Of a stretch of DNA of 64,000 nt, positions 51,131-62,700 are shown piece by piece. This DNA comes from Siphonodentalium dalli. Lineage: Eukaryota; Mollusca; Scaphopoda; Gadilida; Siphonodentaliidae. Each line of letters begins with the position of its first letter. Position 1 is the stretch's first letter. The notes beneath the pieces were generated by a model. It saw nothing but the letters and a program-made list of their open reading frames with translations. It searched no databases and was not told where the DNA came from. A program made the translations under genes and the position numbers. The stretch is taken from the NCBI GenBank assembly GCA_032622095.1, contig CP136067.1, positions 127,199,030-127,263,029 on the forward strand. The letters are read 5' to 3'.

Positions 51131-51900
51131 CCTACATGGGAATCAAACACCCGCTAAGGGACTAACTATTTAATTCTTGTACTTTACGATATGTGACTGC
51201 CAGAATCCTTGAAATATTGGCTTTTAACGACACACAGCCTGTTGAAACGTAGATTACTCAATACAGATATATCTTACAACACTTGCAAGAGATTACAACA
51301 ATCTGGTCTAATTGATCAAAAGGAAAGTGAGAACTGCCTTGATCTGATACTTGACAGGACTAATCTGGCACACATGTGAACCGAATGCTACCACGCTATT
51401 ACACAGTGGCCATGTCAATCACACTTAACGAACCAATGAAATTACGTGTTTGCTATACTGCCGTATTACGCACAGAACGGTGGGCTGACCATAGCACGTG
51501 TTATATTGACCAGCGATATTAGTAGTAAGTGCAGACCACACAACTTCGGGTCTGTGATAACTTGCACATAATGTTGCTTCCGACTTATTGCTATTTCACA
51601 ACGAATGACACAATAACTCACGCCTATTATAATAGGCATGTTACTATGAACAACACGCGAAGCCTTGAAGGCCATCGCTCAATTCAGCTGTCTTGAGACA
51701 GTCTGTATCTACCTTGCACACATACCTATATGTGTTGATCCCTCAGTTACTTTGAGGAATCTTAATTCCGCTCTCTCCTGATGAGACCTTGCGGGTTCAC
51801 CAATTTCTAAATTGGTTGACAAAATAGGTCGAAACACTAAAAGGCAGTGTAGAGTGCTACATAGAATGTCCCGTCCATAGATCGGATGGGATGTTGGTAT
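51130..51900. other. Right part of the insertion, no gene recognised
   Basis: Sequence after the tandem duplication, with short open frames (up to 69 codons) and no domain. It ends in an AT-rich stretch before the second copy of the 23-bp direct repeat. Confidence 0.4.
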
Positions 51901-53055
51901 TTATCCAATTTTATATAAAAAAAATCGCCGAAAATCGCTGATTTTAACATCAGTGAACATTATTGTCATGACAACTCCACACCTGCTTACCATTGTAAGT
52001 TGGGAACATTTAGGTGAAGAACTTTCCTTGTACCATATCCAAATAAAAGTCCCCCAAATCCAAAATGGCGCCCACAATGGCGGACAGATTTTGATAAATC
52101 ACCGAAATTCCCTCATATTCACATCATTGGACATTGTTGTCGAGACAACTCCACCCATGCTTACAATTGAGTTGTAAATACTGAGGTGAAGTAATTACAT
52201 TACATCTCATGCAATAAATTGTTTTCCAAATCGAAGATGGCGGCCAAAATGGCGACCGAAATTTGAAAGCAAGTCTACATTACTTTACTTTCTTACGATG
52301 GGCGTTATTGTTTCGCGATTTCTATCCACCATTACATGTTGATATGAAATAGTGACATGAAGTATTCATTAGGGTTTGGCAATTGATACTCACAGCCAAG
52401 ATCGCTGCTATATTGGCGGCTAGAAATTGAAAAGAAATCGATATTTTCACATATTAATTTCAACTTTTTGTCATAATATCGGTATGTATGGACGAAACTG
52501 TATATAAACCATCTACTAGTTCAACTTAAAGGTATCAAAACGCATAACATAGCTCGTATCCTTCTGGAAAGATGAAACACCACAATTAATATCGCGATGT
52601 GGCATTTCGAAATCCAGTCTCCACTTAGCGCCGATAATGGCCGTAAGCGTAGGTGCGCCGAAAAGTTATATCAGAACAATTACATGATAACAGATTCTGA
52701 TATGCCACGTCACGTCCATAATTATCTGGACCAGCTTCCATTTCTTTGTCTGAAAAATCTAGGTCGCTCACACCGACAAAGTATTCAATACTTCCTGGGA
52801 GTAGGGTCCCTCTAATCATAACGTTTCAAGCAATTCATTTTCCGGTGTCTAGCTTACAGAAGGTCATCTCTATGTATGTGTCTCATACCCCATGGGATAA
52901 CGACATGCACACCTGGCGAACCAGTTAGCTAGTCACTTCTCAATAGATGGTTCGTCAACTCACAAACTCAGCGAACGCATTGGCATATGTGGACAACTTC
53001 GACAGTGTTTCGAAGGTTGCTAGCTGTCTCATTCCCTTGGACAGATGTCTATCTG

Positions 53056-53319
53056 CTAAGGAGAAGACCCTAGTGTACAGACTACCCACACTTCTTGACC
53101 ATTATCCGAAGCAAACTGTGTGACGCCTTGCAGTTGTCTCGTCGAATATCTCCCAGCAGAGAAGAACAATGCTCGCGGTGCTAGTTTGTGGACATGCGCC
53201 ATGATAGTGGGAATGAAATGGGCCACTGTATACACAACCCCTACACCTGGTGCATGTTTAAGATATCGAATGTCGTGCGTGTCGGTTTTATTTGGTGTGG
53301 TAAGATTGTATTTCCACAT
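53056..53319 (-). pseudogene. Decayed coding remnant in the left arm's inner end
   Basis: The minus-strand frame includes PTIMAHVHKLAPRALFFSAG, which matches STIMTHTHKLAPCVLLSSAW on the plus strand of the right arm (about 54060-54120). Preservation of a protein-like phrase in two diverged arms suggests that the ancestral sequence was coding. I do not recognise the family. Open frames are short (87 codons), so it is not functional as seen. Confidence 0.35.
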
Positions 53320-53390
53320 CCGTTTCGAAGCCTTTCTGATTCAACTACGTACACTTTTGTCTGGATAATAATATGCTAGCCTCCCTCAAA

Positions 53391-53879
53391 ACAGTCGGAT
53401 GGACTAAAGGATAATGTCTTTATAGCATGAATGTATGCGTGTTTTGTTATCCTCTCTCGGGGTTAGTGTCAGTATGTGGGCGGTATTATTCAAGAAAATG
53501 TCAAGAACTGTGGTGCATTTATTTCACTATGTATTTAAAGAACAATTTACAGTCTCGATGGCAATGGTTGTGGCCGTTGGGGAACGCGACCTTTATGAGC
53601 ATATAGCTTTATATATATAACTTTAGCATATAGTAGTTAATGTCTCATGCAGGAAAATGGTCGCATTGGTGATGTTACCAAGAAATCACTTGGTGTACCA
53701 ACGTTTGTTGAACTGAATGCAAGAGCTCATCAACGTAACATTCCTCTGGATGTTCTTCGCGTTGAACATTTCACCCTTTTGTTGATGGCATTTGTACTTT
53801 CTTGAACCATACCACCCAGCGTGAGTATGACATATCAACCAACTATCAAAGGTATCGCCTTTAAGACTACACCCCAGTC
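53391..53879. other. Spacer between the arms of the giant inverted repeat
   Basis: About 490 bases that I could not pair with either arm. A 61-codon open frame at 53435-53620 has no recognisable domain. Confidence 0.5.
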
Positions 53880-56367
53880 TTGGTGGGGCTTATACAGCAG
53901 TAGCCAATGGCATACTCCTGGTCCAGTTGTTTAAGAACGGCTTCCAAACGGATGGGGACATACAATCTTAGCATACAAGGAAAGCAAAGCCACACATGAG
54001 ATCCTGTCTGAATCTAAAACATAACAAAATAAGGGGCGGTGCAGTCATGGTCCAATTTCATTTCCACTATCATGACACATACCCACAAACTAGCACCGTG
54101 TGTATTGTTATCATCTGCTTGGATCTGTTCGGTGAGACGATTGCTGGACGCCAACAAGCTTGTTCTTATGATCATGTTCAACGAGTTTGGGTATATTATG
54201 CATTATGGTCTTCTACGCCTTATCAGAAATGCATCGGGCTTTCAACATTCGAAGCCATATAAAGAAGTTGTCCGGGTACGTCAGTGCATTAGATGAGTAT
54301 GTGAATTGATGAACCATATATTGAGAAGTGGCTCTTTGGGAAGATCACCAGGTGTACACGTTGTTAACCCCATTAGGTCACCAAAGCTGACAATACGCAG
54401 ATAGATAGGTCCTTCTGAAAGCTAGTATACGCATCGACCGAATACCTGTATAGTGTATCGCAAAAGATGACGCATATACCCCATATGTAGCATCTGAATT
54501 ATACCATAAGCTATACCACGAATGAAGCTCGCTAAGAATTCCAAGCTTTCGAAACCAACACGTGAGCTGGACACCGGCATATGTATTGTTTGAAACATTC
54601 CGATTAGTGGCACACTCCTACAAAGAAGAGTAGTGAACTGTTGTTGTGAGTGAGATAGATTAATCGGACGAAGAGACGGAAACGAGTCTTAGATAATGCT
54701 GAATGTGGCAATTCAGAATAAGCTCAGGTACTGTTGTTTTGATTCTTGGAAGTCATAATATGACTATTCGGCGCACCTATATACGGTTACGGCCAGTATG
54801 AGCCCTTAGTGGAGAATGGATTTTGAAATGCCACATTGCGATTGTGGGTTTTCATCCTTCCAAAAGGCTACGACTTACATTGGAACTAATATATGGCTTA
54901 TATTATGTACCGTTTCGTTTATACAAATCAATATTATGACAAAAAGCTGAAATTAGTATGTGATAATATCGGCTTCTTTTCAATTTCTGCCCGCCAGTTG
55001 GCCGCCATATTAACTGTGAGTATCACTTGCCAAACCCTAATGAATAATTCATACATATCAACATGTAATGGTGGGTAGAAATCGCGAAACAATAACGCCC
55101 ATCCTAAGAAAGTAAAGTAATGTAGACTTGTTTTCAAATTTCGGTCGCCATTTTGGCCGCCATCTTCGATTTGGAAAACCATTTCTTGCATGAGATGTAA
55201 GGTAATTACTTCACCTCAGTATTTCCAACTCAACATTACGCATGGATGGAGTTGTCTCGACAATAATGCCCAATGATGTGAATATGAGGGAATTTCGGTT
55301 ATTTTTCAAAATCTGTCCGCCATTGTGGGCGCCATTTTGGATTTGGGGGACTTTTATTTGGATATGGTACAAGGAATGTTCTTCGTCTAAGTGTTCCCAA
55401 CTTACAATAGTAAGCAGGTGTGGAGTTGTCATGACAATAATGCTCACTGATGTTAAAATCAGCGATTTTCGGCGATTTTTTATTTCTGGTGGCCATTTTG
55501 GCCGCCATCTTGGATTTGGGTAAATATTCCTCAACTCAGTTATAAGAGGAATCCTAGCTCGAGTATCTCCTGCAAATATATATGCATGGGTGTTGTTATA
55601 ATAGCAATAACATTCATTGATTCGAAACATAACATCGCGTTATTAACGGAGATTCGGCTTTGACCTATGATACCGGCATTTGGGAAAACGTGATATCGGA
55701 CACAAATATCCCGCAATGAATGCATATTATGGTCCCCATATATTCGCCAATGACTCCTCTATATGATAAATGTATAACATGACGCAAAAATTCTAAAATT
55801 TTCCCACAGAGACAAACGAAAGGTGGTAACATATCAGAAAAATAGCATATTTACACATTTCGGCGGGCATCTTGGCCGCCATATTGGATTATGGGGTCGG
55901 ATTTTTGGCTAATTTGTAAGGGTTGTATATTAGCATATCGAATCGAGCGGGAAACAAGACCGCATGTGCTATCATCTTTACTATAATGGCGATCAAAGAG
56001 ACCTGGTGCATTTAAACAATATGGCCGCCATAATGGACGCCATCTTGTCTGGAGTCTCTGCGGCCACTTTTTTTTCTTGTTAACAAGTGAAAAAAATTAG
56101 AGGAGACCTTAAGGAAGAAAATTAGTGGGGTGAAGTTAAGTCCTGGGGGGGGGGGTGCAGAGGTCTACCAATATCTCCTGGACTATATGTGTGATACCGA
56201 ATTAGTTCGACACTGATGTTCGGAATAATATTTGTGTGAAATATGATTTTGGATTAATATCTCTCTTTTATAAAATTCACAAAACGGTAATGGTCATAAA
56301 CCACTATAATAGTGGAATACCGGTACCACTATAAGAATAATAGTGGAATTCAGGATGTGCCTGACCT
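53880..56367. repeat. Right arm of the giant inverted repeat
   Basis: Uninterrupted arm of about 2.5 kb, the diverged reverse complement of the left arm. Motifs of the form GGCCGCCATCTTGGATTTGG recur near 54988, 55145, 55317, 55490, 55863 and 56022, at steps near 157-187 bases, or twice that. Open frames such as 55211-55630 (minus) come from these tandem units and match frames in the left arm; they have no domain. Confidence 0.85.
54039..54296 (+). pseudogene. Decayed coding remnant in the right arm's inner end
   Basis: Mirror counterpart of the remnant at 53056-53319, with the phrase HKLAP shared and a following VRRLLDANKL segment. Two overlapping frames carry parts of the shared phrase, which indicates frameshift decay. 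The protein family is unknown to me. Confidence 0.35.
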
Positions 56368-56545
56368 GATGAATGTCTTGTTGTTCACTATGCCAAAATA
56401 GTCAGATAGTGGTCCTCGAGTCGAGGAGGAATACCGGTACTGGAGGTAGTCCACTCGACTGCGGATCATGGTCCAGTCGTGGACTATTCCTCCTCCTCTT
56501 GTGCCACTATTTTGGCATAGTCAACGACAAGACATTCATTATTTA
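56368..56545. repeat. Imperfect palindrome next to the right arm
   Basis: GAATGTCTTGTTGTTCACTA and ATGCCAAAATAGT are mirrored by ACTATTTTGGCATAGTC and GACAAGACATTC. The inner part (GAGTCGAGGAGGAATA, TATTCCTCCTCCTC) is also inverted. The 178-bp structure abuts the outer end of the giant inverted repeat and may be a separate MITE. Confidence 0.7.
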
Positions 56546-57660
56546 TATTAATATGGCCATTATGGGAGTCCTTACCTAATCAATAAAAGTACCAATTTCT
56601 GCGAATGAGAATAGAACAATTTCAACAAGTAAAAATGTCGGTTTCAAATAACAGATGCTGTTTTAGAGCGTTCTGCGTTGGGACAGCAACCGCTCCAAAG
56701 CTACAATTGCTATAACCAGGGCTTACCTGACTGAGGCTGAATCCAAGCATACACTTTAGGAGTCAGGGAACTGCTAGTGACCTCGACCTTTCGCCAATGA
56801 CCCTTGACCTATCCAACGTGGTAAACAAACTTCGCCATTTAAATTTGTTACGAGCAACTTCGAGCAAGTTGTTGCAATTGTTAACGAATTATAGCCCAAA
56901 CTGTCAAGTTTATTGAATAATACTAAAGAGTAAGTACGGTCAATTATATATGGATATGACTTACATATGTTAAAACACATTTCAGCTAGAATTACTTAGA
57001 TTGCACTTATCAAACATAATGGGCCAACCAATTTCGGAAGATTTCCGTGCACACAGCAACCCCGGTGGCCAAGTTCAACGGTTGAAAATGTGTTTATGGC
57101 TATAAAAGGACATACATGTCCATCTCTGATTGTGACGAATGTTTGGTTACTTGGGTGGTATATGCTATTCACTCAAATCATCTGAAATTTATTTTATTCA
57201 CCATTTTTGTTGCAATTTATATTATTTTACCACCCCCCCCACCCCATAGCTTCATAAAGTTCATTAAATCAACCTTAATATGGATGTTCTTAAAGATTAT
57301 TTTAGTAACAATATGTAGGTGAAAAAATTCTCGTTTATGCGGTATGTGGAACATATTTAAGAACACAAAATTACTATTTTAAATTATTTTTTAAAGATTA
57401 AACTTTTTCTGCTGTTGATCACTGAACAACTGAAGACAAGTCCAGTCTCATTCAATGGATCCTAAATAATGATTACTGTCACTAATTGTGTTAACTGGTC
57501 AGCGTGTTAAACTGTTAATTTATTTTTAATTAATTCAATATATTTCATTTTATTTAATTATCTATATATTAAATTATATTGACATTTTTTGTATTATTTA
57601 AACACAAATATATTTGTCAGGCAAAAAAAACAAAGAGTGTATGTTTCCGATAATGGAGCG
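56546..57660. other. Intergenic DNA, no gene recognised
   Basis: AT-rich, with a short C run near 57231. No coding region or repeat family recognised. Confidence 0.45.
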
Positions 57661-57666
57661 AAAAAA

Positions 57667-57816
57667 TTAGGGTAGGTACAGCCTTCATAATTGGCTACGG
57701 CAATCAGCATTCAATGCCGAAGCAATTTGCTGAAGCAAACTAGGCCACGGCATACTGTTGCCGTAGCAGATTGCCGAAGCCAAACAATCTGAATTAAGAG
57801 GGCTGTAGGTAGGTAT
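57667..57816. mobile_element. Palindromic MITE of about 150 bp
   Basis: GGTAGGTACAGCCTTC at the left is mirrored by GAGGGCTGTAGGTAGG at the right, and TTGGCTACGGCAATC is mirrored by GATTGCCGAAGCCAA further in. The interior repeats CCGAAGC and CCGTAGC motifs. No coding capacity. The target duplication is uncertain. Confidence 0.65.
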
Positions 57817-58825
57817 GGAATTATTTTTATTTTATTTTATTTTGATATTTTTTATCCAGCTGCAGAAATATTGAATCACCTCGACTGAAGTGACATAAAA
57901 TGCCAACTTGTGTTGTGGGAACAAAATATTGCTTGATAAACACAGTGGAAATATACATTATGATTGATGAAAGATCAAACTTACCGGTACTTCATGCTTA
58001 AAGTGATGTGAAACGTAAATTGAACCTCACAATTGAGTTCCCTGCGTTATTCTGTGGAAAGACTGAATAAAATAACCCCCATACACGAAATGCCCCAACC
58101 AGATATCAGTTTGTACTAATTATACGGCCACGTAACTAACTATTTACTTTCCCTCAATCGGGACGAATAATTCCACTGTAAACGCGAAATAAATACACTA
58201 ACGAGTTGTCGTGTGCAGTCGCGGAAACACCCGAACACTTCCGACTTGGTCGGGATTGAGTCGGCTTTCGTTCTCAGAAAATAGCTTCCGTGGAGGGAGG
58301 CCATTTGCTGGAATAGCGTAACATCAGCTTAATAAAACGAAAAACAAGCGGTATAGTCAATTCGAATGGGAGGGATATAAAAGGAATTATTGCCTGAAAT
58401 CACCAACGGAAGAACATTGACCGAGTTATGAAAGAATTATAATCAAAGTGGTCATAATCGAGCAATGAACAACGGTAACAGTTGAAAATGTTACTATTTA
58501 TAGAAATTTGTAATCGTTGCAGATCGTTGACCGATTTTATGATCGATATACAGCAGGTACAGTCTCGTGCAGAAAGAGTTGTCTTACATGTGTATTTCAA
58601 ACTGTTTAATTACCTGTGCAATGCTACATGTGTGCCATATTGCTGTTCACTATTCTAGTACAGACCGTATTTGTTTGGGACAGCGATGGTGATATAGATA
58701 TCCATATGGAATTATGTTTTCTTCAATTTTTGAGTTTATATAGGCCCAAATAAATATACCATAAGATGGACTCAATCATTGACAGTTAAAATTGGATGGA
58801 AGTAAATAAGTGTTGTGTATTTGCA
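57817..58825. other. Intergenic DNA, no gene recognised
   Basis: Short TTTTA repeats near 57823-57842; otherwise unique-looking AT-rich sequence without a domain-bearing frame. Confidence 0.45.
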
Positions 58826-60090
58826 CTAAGTAAGCGCAATTGCTTTATGCTTAAGCGCAAATATTTGTATGCAAATAAATAATAAATGTAAAAAAGACTC
58901 CCATGTGATTTGCTCTAAACTCAAATTAACTCAGGCCATAAAACATTACTCAAACATAGGTGAGGACTCCACCCAGATCCCATACTAAGATGGATATTCA
59001 GACTGAGGAAACCAGTTGGAGATAGGTACATGTATTTGCTTAAGCATAATTCATTTCAATTACGCTTAAGTGTAAATGAAGTCCACTTAAGCGTAAATGA
59101 GTTGCGCTTAACCGTAATTCATATACACTCCCATTCATTAAACTCCACATACTCAAGCTGAAATGGATGCAACCACATTACTAATGCCAGTAAGTTAACA
59201 TACATCAGATTATACAAATATACATATAAGGTAAGACAGCCGATGAAATTATTGCTCTTAATATAATTCCAATGTATTATGATAACGCATAAGTCAATTA
59301 TGCTTAAGCGTAAATGATTACATTAAGCGTAACTGATTTATGCTTAAGCGTAAATTATTTACGCTTAAATGCAATTAGTTAATATAAAATGTGAAAATGA
59401 ATCATTTGCGCTTAAGCGCAAGTATATGTCTATCAATATATTTCCGCTTAAGCGCAAATACCTAACACTCCCTTACTTCCCTCTGATTGTGAATGATAGA
59501 GTCCATCTCATAGTATATTATCATGGACCCATAGTAGTAGCCCCATATAATACTGAAACATTGAAGAAAAAATATTTCCATATGCATATATCAGCATCTC
59601 TGTCCCTGGTGTCCCAAGAATTGGTGCCTCACTCCCAGAGCTCTAGTATATTTTATTAAAGTGACATCTCCTACACAGATATATACCATTTCCATGGCCA
59701 TAAATATGGAATTCGGGGTTACTGGGGACTCGCTTCCCTCATATGGTGTACTTATTGACTTGAAATTGGGGAAAACCACAATTTTCATATTATCAGCATC
59801 CCTGTCCCCAAGAATTTGTGTCTCCATCCCAGAGATATAGTATATTTTATAAAAGAGATATATCCTGCACATATCTCTACCATTTCCATGGTCATAAAAG
59901 AGATATTGGGGTTACTGGGGGGTGCTTCCCTCATATGGTGGGTCTGTGCCATTTAAAATTAATTCAGGGGGGTGATATCAATGCATATTAATTTTTATTT
60001 GCGCAAATGATTTACACTGAAGCGCAAATGATAGATGTTATTTTGCGAAATATTTGCGCTTGATCGTAAATGAATAATAAATGTGAAATG
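58826..60090. repeat. Field of TTGCGCTTAAGCGCAA-like palindromes
   Basis: Full or degenerate copies of a palindrome centred on CTTAAG recur near 58850, 59037, 59065, 59087, 59107, 59303, 59340, 59357, 59409 and 59447, with half-sites near 60000-60065. Variants include TGCTTAAGCGCAAAT, ACGCTTAAGTGTAAAT and TGCTTAAGCGTAAAT. They cluster in A/T-rich sequence. Similar flanks at both edges (AATAAATAATAAATGT near 58875 and AATGAATAATAAATGT near 60070) hint that the whole field is one repeat element. Confidence 0.65.
59540..59950. repeat. Tandem duplication of about 202 bp
   Basis: CAGCATCTCTGTCCC at 59592 recurs as CAGCATCCCTGTCCC at 59794. Matching downstream phrases include CATTTCCATGG, GGGGTTACTGGGG and TTCCCTCATATGGTG. 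The duplication lies inside the field of CTTAAG palindromes. Confidence 0.8.
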
Positions 60091-60094
60091 GGTA

Positions 60095-60680
60095 TCCCGT
60101 ACATGAAATGCCGTATCTATATGCTATAGCGCGTATATCCTACAGGTCTGGTGAACCACCGATCAATCAATAAAAGCCCGATCGGGCTAAAGTAGACCGA
60201 TCAGGCTAAAATAGACCGATCGTTCTTTCACAGCCAGCTTGAATCTTGGATAAAGGGAGTAGGCCTACTCTAAATTGTTCTTTCAAGTAAAATAGGCCTC
60301 CCATACACGAAACGCCTTATCTATATACTATAGCGCGCATACCCTACAGGTCTGGGTGAACCACCGATCAATCAATAATAGCCCGATCGGGCTAAAATAG
60401 ACCGATCGGTCTTTCACAGCCAGCCTGAATCTTGGATAAAGGGAGTAGGCCTACTATAAATTGTTCTTTCAAGTGAAATAGGCCTCCCATACATAAAACG
60501 CCTTATCTATATCCTATAGTGCGCATATCCTACAGGTCTGGGTGAACCACCGATCAATCAATAATAGCCCGATCGGGCTAAAATATACCGATCGGGCTAA
60601 AATAATCCCATCGGTCTTTCACAGCCAGCATGAATCTTGGATAAAGGGAGTAGGCCTACTCTAAATTGTTCTTTCAAGTT
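60095..60680. repeat. Three tandem units of 186-205 bp
   Basis: GATCAATCAATA occurs at 60161, 60366 and 60552. Units share CGCCTTATCTATAT, ACAGGTCTGG, CACAGCCAGC and GGGAGTAGGCCTACT. Each holds a palindrome CCCGATCGGG followed by one to three GACCGATC repeats; the difference in their number explains the unit length difference. Non-coding. Confidence 0.88.
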
Positions 60681-61844
60681 ACAACCATTTTTTTGTAAAA
60701 ACATTATTCTGATTCATTTTGAAACTAATGAAAGACAATTTTGAAACTAATGAAAGACAATGTATAATTTTTTGCTGGTATATTCATCATAAATTTGAAC
60801 AAATCTTCAAGCAAACAAAATTTCAATATTCAAGAAATCTCTTACAACAGTGTCAGGAAGACCAATCGATCTAGTTCAGCACGATTGGTCTATTGTGATG
60901 TCAAATATTATTGAAATATTGCTTATAATTTTCATTTAAAGAAGTCAATAATTCGCATGCAGATAACTTCACCTTGTATTCGGCCAAATATGTTGACGTT
61001 AGATTAGAAGGCAGAATTCCCAGATTTGTTTATTATTGGTGAACCTGGATAATTTCGGAGGTGTGTCAATCGTCTTTTGCACACTGTGAATACGTACTCA
61101 GTCTCTCCTAAATTTGCAAAAATCCATATATATATAAATATATATACAGAGTGTGAAAACGTTGTTAGTTGCCAAATAATTGTCGACATTTTACTTAGAA
61201 AACTTGAATGCAAAAACTATGATAGGCCCCCTATTATTTTTTTTTTTTTTTTTCTCTTTTTGTTGAATCTACTTTCGTTATCGACATGCCGGCCTTTGTT
61301 TTGGCTGTTCTCCCAGTCGTGCGTGCCAGCCGATCGTCGTTATTCGGGTGGTTCCGATTTCCTCCGAATATAATTCCATGAGACTCCGCGCGCTGATTCG
61401 CTCCGAAAATGTGTTAGTATCTGAGAAGATTTCTTACTCTGATCGCAGTTTTCAACAATTTAATACAGGGCGAGTACCGCACTAATAATATGCCACATTG
61501 GGGTTTTCTTTCTAGTTTTTTATGACCTTTCTTGTGGTATATCGGGCACAGTTCTGTCTGACATCAAATATATGCCCACCGGGAGTGAAGCTAATGACTT
61601 TAAGTATGTTTTTTATTATTCACATACCACATTTTCCTAAAGTTGGCTATAAACTTGATACGAAATTGATGTCACTAACTTTTTATAATTTTACCCATGA
61701 CACAACTATAATACTGTACTTGTATTGTGACAACTACATCCCATTGTCTGGAGGTAGCCAGTACACCCAACCTAGCATGCCTGGTTTTTGGAAACAGTAG
61801 CTGTACCCCTAACATATGTGGTGATTCCTCTATACATGTATATA
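60681..61844. other. Intergenic DNA, no gene recognised
   Basis: Includes a T run near 61238-61255 and a locally GC-richer stretch near 61280-61410. No domain-bearing open frame or RNA gene recognised. Confidence 0.45.
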
Positions 61845-61931
61845 TACAGTAATGCCCTAAGTACTAAATCCTGAAAAGTTACCCATAACTCTGCTGTAGT
61901 TAAAGAGTCAATTACTTAGGGCATTACTGTA
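61845..61931. repeat. Hairpin with perfect 19-bp arms
   Basis: TACAGTAATGCCCTAAGTA at 61845-61863 is exactly mirrored by TACTTAGGGCATTACTGTA at 61913-61931. The 87-bp unit is probably a tiny MITE or a deletion derivative. Confidence 0.8.
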
Positions 61932-62629
61932 CAGATACACACCACCATGTATGTTGATAGTGTTCCTATATGTACTCTCGGGCTCCAAATAAAAGTGCAG
62001 GGGGGGGGGGTTCCATTGAAAGTTAATAAGAGTGCAGACCCAAATAATACCACCGGGGAAACTGAGCAAAACATCAACAATAGTTAAACAATTATTTGTA
62101 TAGTACATGTCATATAGGCCAAGCAATCACACATGGGAATCAACAAAATATGTGTCATGTGGTGTTTATTCAATATTTAAATGTTCACATGTATGCAATA
62201 TACTTGAATATGTACATGCATAAAGTTATAAGCTCATCAATTTGGTATCAGAATCATATACAAATCTTGAGTTTGTGCTGATTTCCATTTGCATAGCCTC
62301 AAAATTAATAAACTTGCAGACCCAAATAACCACTATGCAGGGGCAGATTTCCCTGTTTATTTGGAACCCAAGAGTATGTTCCATAAGTCCCAAACAAGGC
62401 ATACAGGTAAAGCAGCCAGGCATGATAACCACTCTCATAAAATTAAAATTGCAAAATTCATGCCCATCATTCCACAACCCATCACACACTTTGAACACGT
62501 CACTTTTCACAGGGATATGTTATTAGAAGCCATGTGTTTTGTACACTAATAATCATCAATATTTATGAGCTTTAGTCATAAAAACAGTAAAAAACAATAT
62601 AGAAAACTTTTTTCAAAATATCAATAAAC
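61932..62629. other. Intergenic DNA, no gene recognised
   Basis: Contains a G run near 62000-62010 and several open frames of 60-94 codons on both strands without recognisable domains. Confidence 0.4.
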
Positions 62630-62700
62630 ACTTTAGGGTCGGCAGGTTATTTTTAGGGTCGGTCGATGTACGGAAACAAAGCACCTTTTTTTCTGGCCTC
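62630..62700. repeat. Short repeat with TTAGGGTCGG motifs
   Basis: TTTAGGGTCGGCAGGTTATT is followed directly by TTTAGGGTCGGTCGATG. From general familiarity, similar text recurs in marine invertebrate genomes as a dispersed repeat, but only one copy is in this window, so the assignment rests on memory. Confidence 0.3.

Larger units (their letters stand above)
48524..51919. mobile_element. 3.4-kb insertion splitting the left arm
   Basis: A 23-bp direct repeat containing ATCGCCGAAAATCGCTGAT lies at 48501-48523 and 51920-51942. The right arm has this sequence only once, in an unbroken context (about 55459-55482). The insert starts with a copy of the giant repeat's own outer motif (GGGGTGCAGAGGTCTACCAA) and contains several 165-bp units and a 600-bp tandem duplication. 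No reverse transcriptase or transposase domain was recognised. A long direct repeat at both sides suggests either an unusual target duplication or recombination between repeats. Confidence 0.7.
47213..53390. repeat. Left arm of a giant inverted repeat
   Basis: Reads, with divergence and insertions, as the reverse complement of 53880-56367. The outer end has AGGTCAGGCATATCCTGAATT; the mirrored end is AATTCAGGATGTGCCTGACC. Further matched blocks include GATATTGGTAGACCTCTGCA with a long C run (about 47800), AAGATGGCGTCCATCATGG (about 47934), the 48130-48520 block, the 51920-52440 block and a diverged inner part to about 53390. Removing the MITE at 47634 and the 3.4-kb insertion at 48524 leaves an arm of about 2.6 kb. 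Units of about 160-185 bp with CCAAGATGGCGGCC-type motifs recur inside. Confidence 0.85.

Noticed and set aside
55211-55630. 139-codon open frame in the right arm, with similar frames in the left arm
   Set aside because: The apparent conservation comes from the inverted repeat and its internal tandem units. Frames break at unit boundaries and no domain is seen.
62630-62680. Telomere-like TTAGGG repeats
   Set aside because: Only two copies of TTTAGGGTCGG are present and the unit is not TTAGGG tandem repeat.
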